Below are positions 54,812-64,000 of a DNA stretch of 64,000 nucleotides, piece after piece. Both the position numbers and the translations under genes were made by a program. The notes beneath the pieces are model-generated. The model saw nothing but the letters and a program-made list of their open reading frames with translations, ran no database searches and had not been told where the DNA came from. Position 1 is the stretch's first letter. Each line of letters begins with the position of its first letter. Source of the stretch: Bremia lactucae (lineage: Eukaryota > Oomycota > Peronosporomycetes > Peronosporales > Peronosporaceae); assembly GCF_004359215.1 (NCBI RefSeq), contig NC_090617.1:4632692-4696691 (forward strand), given 5' to 3'.

Positions 54812-57484
54812 TTATCGACGAAAACGCCCATCACCACCACGTCGAGTACGACGATTGGGATTATTCATCCCTGCAGGTAGCTGCTCCTGCTGAAATCGTG
54901 GTGGTGGTTGGTGGTGGCGTGGCACGAGATCTTGAGGATGCACTGGCCCCTCGTGTTCTCGAGGTCGACCACGTTGCTGGAAGTCGCCTTGAGGGGGACC
55001 ATACGGGTCGTACGTAGGATAGGCAGCAGCGTAGCTTTCATGACGCAGAGGGGCCTGCTGTGACGGAGGAACAAACTGGTGGTGCTGGCGATAAGGAGGA
55101 CCCTGTTGGGGATTTGGCACTTCCTGATAGTACAGAGCCTCTGTAGGCACACGATGCGATTCGCCATACATTGGACCGTCCCGAGGCGCGACGCCAGGAC
55201 CTGTACCTGCGCCATATCGCGACAAAGAAGGATCATATGGAGGTCGAAAGTCGTCTTCAGAACCTAGAGGACCTGTGCGTTGCCGTATGGGCAGAGGCTG
55301 CGGATGAAAGGCGGCATGTGGCCAAGCCCCACCACCTCGAGAAGGGCCTCCTTGTCCTACAAAGCGATCAGTTTCGCCACGAGACTGTGGACCATCTATC
55401 GGTCCCGAGAAATACGCACCCGATGACGAGTCAGGACCGTACGCTTGCCGCTCCGGCATGGAGCTCGGGCGACCGCTATAGTCATGATACGGCGGTAGAC
55501 CGTAAGGTTGATGCTGAAAGTGCCGTGGCTGGGAAAGAGCCGGCAATGGCTGCTCATACGACGGCATTTGCTGCTCAGGATACTCGAAACGCGATCGTTG
55601 CGAGGCCGAAACCGCTGCGATACGACGATTGGATTGTAAAGGCTGAATATCCCACTTGTTCGAGCGGCCTCGGCCTCCTCGCGCGTCGCGATCGCGTCGA
55701 CGAGTCGAATTGTGTCCGCGCGCGCCTCCGCGCGAGTCTTGCCGACTACTTGCCGGGCCACCAGTACCTCGGACCCCACTACTACTACGCGCAGTCGAGT
55801 GACTCGACGTTGTCGAGTCTTGACTGTCTCGTCGTTGCCTACGATTTAAAGAAGCCGACGAAGAAGACGGCTGGGTCTTCTTGCCAGTAGTTCCTTCCGC
55901 ACTCGACTGCTGTTCTTCACGCCACAACGTCTCTGCTTCCAGGATTAATCCTACAATAGCACGCTACATACAACATCATTTCATTAGCGTCTTCCGCATA
56001 AAGAGTCACTGCTCCTTGTCCTTTGTCAAGAGCTTGTTTGTTTAAAGAATATACCTGCAATTCAATCGCATCGGTGTGTGTCGTTACGACCATTTCTGGA
56101 ATTTTCATTGTCTCGAGCGAAAACTGTTGCGCTTTTAAAGCACTTGCTCGATCGACAGCCGAAATTTCAATGAAATGTTGTTGCGACAGTTGACAACGAT
56201 GCGTAAACTCGCGTCGTTGGTCAAGATGTTGTGTCTTGAGCGCAATAAGGCCACGAGGATCCGAGAAGCCATGCTGCATCTCGAGCGCCACGTGACGTGC
56301 AAACAATTCACTTCCTTCCTTCATTTGCGTCCCAATGAGCTCTTGCCAACGGTAGAGCATCTCGCGATCCCGTTTGCGCTGCTGATTGCAAAGATCCCTG
56401 ACTTTTTCAAACACAGCGCTGTCGCCAAGCACGTCCGAAAGTCGTTCGAGCAACTCGTTTTCAATTTCTTTCGGCGTCTCTTTCTCCACGACGCTATCAA
56501 ATAATAAGTGCGGGCAGCTAGGAATCCACGGGAGCGTCACGGGAACATGCAGAAAAAACGCCGTTGCGGTCTCGGTGTCTGTAAGCTTAGCACGCTTCTC
56601 ACTGCTACTTGTTTGCACGTTTGCAGCGACGCGCTTCCCAAGATCTTTGCTTTCCACTGCACGAGGTGGGACTTGACCCGTTTTGTCAATAAAAACCACA
56701 GTAGGATCGATCAAGGCAACGGCTTTGGTTGAAAGCGTCTGAGGTGGTTGTAAAGACGTTTGATCCGTGGTCGAAAGCTTTATGGGAGAGCTACTTGAAA
56801 CGCTACTTCCTCCAGAAATACGTGTCGATGCAAGTCCTTGCGATCCTGGCTGTGGGAATTGGTCGGGCATGACCTGGTGCTGTAGCATAGCGAGCGATAA
56901 TTTGTCATCCACGTGAGTACAGACGAAACCATAGAATTGAGCCCAGATACTTGAATGCTCGTGCGCTGGAATGGTCTGTAAAGCGCGTACAAAGATCTTT
57001 CGAGCATTCGAAAATTTCTTTCGTTGGACGCAAAAGTCGGCGTATTGAAGCCACAAGGCTGCATTCGAGCCTGCAATTGGGCAATTTACAGCTCGTTCAA
57101 ACACTATGGTGGCCTGTTTGAATTGCCGAAGTTCCATTTCAAGAGCAGCGTATTGACGCCATAGAGCAATGACGGCGGAACTGCCTTTAGCAGCGCTCTT
57201 GGGATCGCTATGCTCTTGAACGGCAGCAATCCACGTCGAAAGTGTATCGTCCACGTCTTTTCGTGCGTCAGCGACCTTTTCGTACTAGAGAAACACGCAC
57301 AGAAAGAACATAATGAGCCCAAACAGTTCAAGAGACGTCGGTAGGAATGACTACAGAGCAAGCAAGGGGGGAAAGAAAAATCATTCTGAAAAGAGCTAAT
57401 GGCACGCACGTTGCTTGAGTGGATTAGTGCTTTGGCCCGCGCCACGACAACTGGGGCGTCCCACGTTGGAATGTCGTCCGACAT
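54812..57484 (-). CDS. HAT-repeat RNA-processing-like protein, copy C (3 exons)
   Basis: Exons 57484-57410, 57284-56055 and 55963-54812, 818 residues, offset 14473 from copy A. Residue changes I see against copy A: QEQSD to QEHSD, TIPVHEH to TIPAHEH, QTLLTKA to QTLSTKA, and GTSGPAS to GTGGPAS. The G-to-A change at 55919 is silent only if intron 2 is spliced. The initiator-like TCACTTTC is at 57529-57536 (minus strand). Confidence 0.83.
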
Positions 57485-58015
57485 GGAGATTTCTGTCGCG
57501 GTTGTTGGCCGGGGAGAGCTCACTGGTCGAAAGTGATGTTTGGTACGTAAAGGTGGACTCGCGTTTTAAAAATATTCGTTTGGAGCGACGATTCCCACAG
57601 ACAATACCTCTGATTGGCTACATCGTTTGTTGTTATCCCTAAATATTGAAACAATAATACCCTACTCATTTCCTTGCTATTCCTCCCTGCAATTTTAACG
57701 AGTCGTGCAATAAAATCAGCTTTTAAGCACGTAATAAATTCAATTTTACTGAAGAATCTGCTATCAATGCTCAGAATAAACTCCCTGCAGCCACCAAGTT
57801 AGACTTTTAAAGTCATTGATAATTCTTGCGAAGCCATGGAAAAGGCATCGAATGAAATCGCAAACCACTGAGTGAAAAGACCGACCTAATGGGAGGACTC
57901 AGATACGACGCGGAGGCGAAATCGCAACGGCGAGGCGGATCGTCAGAAAATCGTCGGTCAGTTCGGCCCCTGCTCCTTCGAAAGCTTACAAGGTTGTTGC
58001 CATAGCTACTCAATG

Positions 58016-58456
58016 TGTAATGGGGCACTACGACTTGTACTGCTTCAGTACAAGTCCACTTCGCACTGCTTCAGTGCGAGTGGTGCCTCACGTCACTTCA
58101 CGTACACTAGTACGTGCAGAGGAAGACTTTCTTTAAAACACTAGTTTTAAAGAGGGTTAATTAAAAACTGTATTTATTATAGTTAAGTTCTTTTGTTTCT
58201 ATCAATTTGATACTAACATAATTATAAACTAATACAAAACATGTAATAAAAGTCTTATCTGTCTCCCTCCTTGCGCGCGTCCAACGCTGACTGGACCGCG
58301 GAGAAAGTAGATATAATGGTCTATATCTACCAAAGGATAAGCTATTACAATATTACCATGTAAAGTAATATTCTCCAAATATTCTCCACCTTTTAGATAA
58401 TATATTAATTAATGACCTTTAATTGTTAAATTTATGTAACGATACACCCGGTTACA
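58016..58456 (-). repeat. Chimeric family A solo LTR
   Basis: 441 bp. The left 55-60 bases match the LTR at 46845 (including the left CAATG at 58011-58015). The remainder matches the LTR at 47543 (TTTCTTTAAAACACTAG; end ACACCCGGTTACACCCAACACCC). The right CAATG is missing. Confidence 0.88.
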
Positions 58457-58584
58457 CCCAACACCCTGACACAATATATACAATGAATTGCATGTGCGAC
58501 GGAGATTAAAAAAAATCCGAATTCTTTAAACCGGTGTGGCTGTTGCGGTAGGAGGTGGATCTGCTGTCACAGGCTTCATTCTTT

Positions 58585-58868
58585 AGCGGTACTAGTACAA
58601 AATAAGTACTAGTTTACCTTACACTGGTTACAGTGCCTTAAAAATTTAGGTACACAGGGGTACAGAGGAAAGTTTCTAAGTAGCTTAGGGTCTCTAGCTA
58701 CCAAAGGTAACTCAAGGATTAGAATTAGGTAAAAGTGAAACTGTATTAATATATTTAGATTCCTACTACTGAACTTATTATATTAATATCTAACTAAGTA
58801 TGGCGCCTCCTTGCGCACCTTACAATCGTGTCTTGAAACGATTGGCACGGTTGCTTTAGACTTAAATC
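58585..58868 (-). repeat. Family C LTR fragment interrupted by Copia
   Basis: Equivalent to 48105-48387, same break point at TTAAATC before the Copia LTR. Confidence 0.8.
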
Positions 58869-59118
58869 TGTAGAGATATTATATCAGAGGAGACTACTCG
58901 TTTGGTCAGGAAGTAAATTGAAAAGTATATTAGTCTTTAGAAAACTTACACGTGTTATCAGCTACTCCTTTGTAGAAGCACTACAAAGGTCTCATATGAG
59001 TCGTTTCTTTCTTCATATAACCTGTTGCTGTAGTTTCACTTTCTGTGTCCGTTGCAAAACGATTACAATCAAACGTCATCATGACGTTTGAGCATACACA
59101 AAATGTCCAACATCAACA
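58869..59118 (-). repeat. 3' LTR of the Copia element
   Basis: 250 bp. Minus strand starts TGTTGATGTTGGACATTTTG right after the purine tract CGAGGAGGAG and ends AATATCTCTACA (TG...CA). It sits inside a family C LTR. Confidence 0.82.
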
Positions 59119-62100
59119 CTCCTCCTCGACTAGAAGTCTCCGACGTTTGGCTTTGCCACGAGAAATTGGAACTTGTTGATCGAATTGCCTTTGTTAGAAA
59201 ATCGGCGAGCTGTGAATTGGTTTCAATATACTCCGGCTGAATGACCTTGGCCTTTATAGTATTAATTAATAAAAATAAAAACTTTAGATTAATATATAAA
59301 GATTTCTATTAGACTTGGTCGCGAAAAAAGTGATAGCGAATATCACTGTGTTTCGCTCTACTTTGATAGCTTTCGTTCTTCGCCATAGCAATCGCACTCT
59401 GGTCGTCTTCATACACAAACACTGGAGCTTCAATCTTGACCTTCATCTCCATCAATAAATTCTTTGACCACGAAATTTCTTGAATACACAACGAAAGTGC
59501 CACATATTCAGCTTCAGCAGTACTATGTGATACATTATTTTGAAGCTTCGACTTGAATATGACAGGAGAGTCATTGACCATCACTCCAGGTGTCGAACGT
59601 CGACTATCTTTGTCACTATTCCAATCTGCATCACTTAATACGCTCAGCTTCAGGTCACCAGGCTTGCTTCGATAACAAATTCGGTTTGTTGCAGTCGACT
59701 TTAGGTAGCGTAGCCTACGAATGGCTGCATTCCAGTGTTCTTCACTCGCTTTTTTCAAATGTCGACTCAGCCGACCTATTGCAAATGCAATATCAGGTCT
59801 TGTACCTGTCGCCACATATAGGAGTGATCCTACCCGAGATCGATACGGTCGATTCTCCATTTTCGGCTCCTTTTTTCTCGAACTTAAGCATGACTTGACC
59901 TTCCACACTTGAGTTGTAAACAACTTTCGCCCCAATTGAAATTTACGACCATTCTGTCAAGGCACGCATTTTAGCTGATCTTGAGCTTCCTTGTATGCTA
60001 TGCATAGTCCACCTCAATGCCAAGAATAAATCTCACATTGCCTAGCGTCTTGACTTGAAATGATCTGCAAGTTCATATGCAGCTTTGTCAATTAAATCAG
60101 CAGAAGTAGCATATCCTCGACATACAGCGTCACGTAAATCCACGAAAGGTTTCCATCGTGACGGATAAAGACGCACGTGTCCGAAACACATGGCAAAAAC
60201 CCATGTTGCAAAACACCTTCGAATTTGTCTTGAACCATGTTGCAGCAGCCGGTTTTGATCCATATAAAGTTCTGTTAAACTTTAAGAGTTGACCTGGGTC
60301 CATGTAGACACCCTGAGGCGTAGAATGTATACATCGTCGTTCAAAACGTCATTTATGAACGCAGTATCAACATCATACTGGTGAATTGTCATTCCATGAT
60401 GACAACACACAGCCAGGAAGACGCGAATAGAATTCATGTTTGCAACCGGCGAATATGTTTCATGGTAGTCAACCGATAGGTTTGACGATGACCCAGCGCC
60501 ACAAGTCGAGCTTTGTACCGCTCAATATCACCATATTCGTTTCTCTTGATTCCAAAAACCACTTGGCTCCAATCACCTTTTTGTTTAAAGGATTCTTCAC
60601 AGCAGTCCATGTCTTTTTGTTGTTCAGTGCCTTTAGTTCGACCTTGATCGCATCACTCCACATCTTGGATTGAGGAGACGCCATTGCATCTTGGTATGTA
60701 GATGGAGTTTCGAGTTCTGCATTTGCTCGCGCATACTCAATTCGATATCTTTTTGAGGCTTGAGACTCTGGCTCCACACTGCACGATGTACCATGTTTAG
60801 TTGAAGTCCTGACTGGAACCAAAGCTTGATCTTCATAGTTCGATGATGGTAACGCGAGCGGGGCATTTTGAGCACCAAATTTAGATGATTGCACCATAGA
60901 GAAATCAGTGTGATAATCCAAGTCCCCCTTGGGCACAATGTCTCGAGTCGTATCCACATCCAAATCAGTTGGCTCCGTGTAAATATCATCGATATCGAAA
61001 ATAGGACCAGACAAATGCTAAAAATTTTGGCGTGGAGTTATAGACTCAAATTCACTTGGAGGTGAAATGACTTGATCATTGCCAGTCTGTTCCACAACCA
61101 TCGGCTCTACGTCACGTTGAGTAGTAATAATTGGTAATTGAATAACATCTGCATCGTCAGCGTTGTCATGATCCACACGTGTGGTAACCTGTATATCTCC
61201 AATCACTTGCACATAATTGGACCTTGGCAACTCTTGGAAAGTCACTGATCGCGTGATCTCCAGTCGATCAGACTCGAAATTCCTGACACGATATCCCTTC
61301 ATATCGTGTGATTAACCCAGGAACATGCATCGAAATGCCTTCTTGTCCAACTGTAGACGTTTTGGTTTTGCAATGTGTGCGTAACCTTTTGCACCAAACA
61401 CTCGCGTGTGCGACAGATCTGGCTTATTTAAAAAAACACTTCAAATGGGGGTTTGGTTGGGCTATAGGCGCACGTAACTCGATTAGTCACGTATCCTGCA
61501 GTATTCATCGCTTCAGTCCACCATTTCTACTCCACTTGCATGTGATTTATCATCGATCTTGCTCATTCTATCAGTGTTCGATTTAGTCTTTTCAGCCACT
61601 ACATTTTGCTGTGGCGAATACGGTACTGAAGCTTGGTGCAATATTCCAGCCTTCCAACATACTTCTTTTTCCATTTCTTGTATTCCGGCTCCTAGCGAGT
61701 TTCCTTGTAAAACAATATTTTTATGGTATCGCTTGTTACGGTACTCGCCACCATTGTCGGTGCGAATACACTTGATCCTGGTACTTAGCTGGTTTTCATC
61801 ATCGACTTGTACTCGATGAACTTATCCACCACATGCGACTTTGTCGCAATGGAGTATGCGACCACATAGCGTGAATAATCATCCAAAAATGTCACCACGA
61901 ATCCCGCTCCTCCTTGCGACTTGGTCTCCATTGATCCCATCACGTCGCTGTGAATAACTTGGAGCAGTGAAGTAGACATTAGGCGAATCTTGCATTTTAA
62001 ATCCTCCAACACACTTGTCGAGGTTTTTCATTGCTCAAATGGCAAGTGTCCTAGTTTTGCGTGCCATACACTTGGACTCATAGGTCTGGCTCCATCGCCA

Positions 62101-62236
62101 ATTCTCTTCACTCGCATTTGCAGATTCCAATGTATCACACCCCAACACAAACAATTTACCCTTTTGGGTCACTTGAGTCACCACTTCTTGACCATTTCTG
62201 ATCTCACATTTTGTTCTGAAAATTGACGTGTAACCC
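58869..62236 (-). mobile_element. Ty1/Copia element, fuller copy
   Basis: Minus strand, 5' to 3': pre-integrase GKLFVLGCDTLES (about 62150), integrase HSDVMGSME and TFLDDYSRYVVAYS (61785-62012) continuing through the GGEYR and SPQQN-like part near 61620-61740, linker MKGYRVRNFESDRLEITRSV (61018-61302), RT from TYQDAMASPQSKMW to WFLESRE and beyond (60040-60990, frameshifted), and RNase H SLLYVATGTRPDIAFAIGRL, LSDADWNSDKDSRR, SHSTAEAEYVALSL (59309-59935), ending in NSQLADFLTKAI near 59180. An AT-rich insertion of about 70 bases splits the RNase H tail at about 59250-59320. The 5' LTR and gag are missing. Confidence 0.92.
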
Positions 62237-62239
62237 TTT

Positions 62240-63420
62240 TGCAGACAATGCGACGTGCCAAATCTTGGGCTTATTGGCTCATGCTGCACGACCCATTAAT
62301 CTTTGGGTCGTATGAGGTCTTTAAGACTCGGCTTAGGCAAACGTATGAGCCGCCACGTGCTTAATCCAGGACTCGAGCCAAGCTTCTAGATTTGAAGTAG
62401 GACAAACGTGACCTTCACGCTTACGCCCAGCATACACGATACCAGGTCAGTTGTATCGTGAGTCATCCAATCGATGAACAAACACAGGTAGCTGTGGTTA
62501 TTAAAGGTCTTGCAAACGGTCATGTTAAGACTCAACTGTTCCGGCTTGGACTAAAGTTGCTCGACCAAGCGATCTCTACAGCAGAACAGGAGGAAAATAG
62601 CCTGAAACAGGCTGTCGATCACTCTGAAGCTTATCGTCCTTCTAGACGACAAGAAAACGGAGGTCCAGAACCAATGGATCACAAGCACGAGCCATGCATA
62701 ACTGGCAGCATCAAGCCGAGCCTACGCCTAAATCTCGTTCATCATAGGGTCATCTAATGAACGTCTTGGAGAGTCCACAAGCGTGTGGATATCCTACGAG
62801 TGAGTGCTATGGCCTTACTTGTGGTTCGGTCGTTTGCACGACTGCACAAGTCCTCAGTGTGAATACCCATTACACTGTGGAGTCAGATCCCGACGCCTGT
62901 GCACAAGCACATGCAGCGTCGAAGATCCACCATTGTGACGTAGACATAGTTACCAACGGCTAAGCACAAGCACAGGCAGCGTCGAAGTACTACCACTCGA
63001 ATAAGCAGAGTGGTACGAAACAAGGATGCTTGCTGGAAACGTAACATCCAAGAAAATATCCTAAGCATGTCTTACCTACGTCCAAAAGGTTCTTACACTT
63101 ATGCGTAAGCATAAGTTGTTTCTGCAGATGTTATTTGCTGCAAGCGCTATACCAATTTTGGTTGCATCGTGTATAAACACGGTGTACGCTCTGATTTGAA
63201 AAATATCCACCACTTGCTTTGGCTTTATCTTTGCAATACTTATACGAGCTCTGTCAAACACGACTTGAAAGCGAACGTTTTTGTTTATCTGCGGGACCAA
63301 GAGCAATTATCTTTAGCACGTAGACGATCACCGACTGACCTGTACCAGTCGATGTAAAGGGACTTTGAAAGTCCCTCGGCTTAGCGGCGTCCTTACATAA
63401 GTACTCCCGCAAATATGCCG
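62240..63420 (+). pseudogene. Gypsy family C gag and RT scrap, second copy
   Basis: Repeats 50950-52030. A stop (TAG near 62398) now interrupts the capsid (LLDLK-stop-DKRD). It has a stretch of about 117 bases (about 63209-63325) not present in the first copy, inside the RT scrap, with no coding match. Confidence 0.82.
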
Positions 63421-64000
63421 AAATCTCAGGGGAGTGAAGACAATAAAATGTCCAATCTCGCCCCTGAAAAGAAGCCGTGGCTTTTGCCCGAACGGCTAAT
63501 CAATAGCTTGTCTGGAGAGACTACCCCTTACAATAAATATCCCTTATTTATTGCGACAAAGCTACATGGCCTTGATCCCAGCGCGAAGAACTTTCGCGCC
63601 GAGGAAGATTTTTATTTCAATGCTTTTTAAAGCAACGATGGTATAGTGGCAACAATAAGCGAGATAAGTCTCGCTTATGCAAGCCTGGAGCGCGCTCATT
63701 CGCAATGTCAAAGACATTGGACGCGAAGCCTGGCTTCAAAGACTCAACGCGATTCGCGTTAAGTTTGAGAAACGAACTATAACCGGTGCAAAGTATAAAT
63801 TGCATCGACTGCCACCTGAGGCTGATCTCTGTCCGTGTTGTGTTGAAAACTCGAAGAGTATTAAAGGGGGTGTCTTTTCTCTTTCTTCGCCCTGGGGAAG
63901 GGCTCCCATCTCTATTGAGATGCGTGATGCTATTGACGTTTTGCAATCGATTTACAATCGCCAGGGGGCGTGTTTTCCGATGGGCCTTCTGAACCATCGG
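63421..64000 (+). pseudogene. REAWL-domain ORF, longest C-terminal copy, runs off the window
   Basis: EDNKMSNLAPEKKPWLLPER, LINSLSGETTPYNKYPLFIA, LHGLDPSAKNFRAEEDFYF, then after a frameshift GREAWLQRLNAIRVKFEKRT, AKYKLHRLPPEADLCPCCVE, SSPWGRAPISIEMRDAIDVL and QSIYNRQGACFPMGLLNH. It continues 130 bases further than the copy ending at 52512 and shows what should follow there. Confidence 0.62.

Overview
This window looks like a repeat-rich oomycete chromosome, most likely a Phytophthora or downy-mildew relative. That is an inference from three things: start sites resembling the oomycete initiator (YCAYTYY), short GT-AG introns, and nested LTR retrotransposons around a small, intron-poor gene island. 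Three gaps are 100 N long (13518-13617, 16839-16938, 19582-19681). Two junctions are a single N (43621, 52513).

Layout. 1-30.3 kb is a graveyard of nested Ty3/Gypsy elements plus Ty1/Copia pieces. I separate three Gypsy families by their LTRs. In element sense, A starts TGTAA-GGGG and ends CCCCGTTACA; B starts TGTTACAC and ends CCCGCCTACA; C is related to A and ends with a CCCGTTACA-type terminus. Every gag-pol is broken. 30.3-43.1 kb is a gene island: a 1448-residue coiled-coil protein with UVR-like motifs (+), mitochondrial HSP60 (+), a PDAT/LCAT-family acyltransferase (+), and convergent to it a three-exon HAT-repeat gene (-). 43.6-46.9 kb repeats the HAT gene almost exactly. 46.8-52.5 kb holds LTRs, a Copia element and Gypsy remnants. 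From 52.5 kb to the end the acyltransferase, HAT gene, LTR, Copia and Gypsy series appears again with about allele-level divergence.

The most notable signals are these. (1) Both A/C-type and B-type Gypsy elements carry an antisense open frame between integrase and the 3' LTR; one A/C part has a recurrent domain with a REAWL core. (2) Gypsy A and C coding sequence is crowded with perfect short hairpins that the host genes lack. (3) The duplicated blocks meet at single-N joins and look like separated haplotypes or falsely joined contigs. (4) One copy holds a chimeric solo LTR that records LTR-LTR recombination. (5) The UVR-like protein carries ten copies of a short FGGL-like motif, five on each side of its coiled coil.

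The four host genes show no functional link to each other: mitochondrial protein folding, triacylglycerol synthesis, probable RNA processing, and an unassigned coiled-coil protein.
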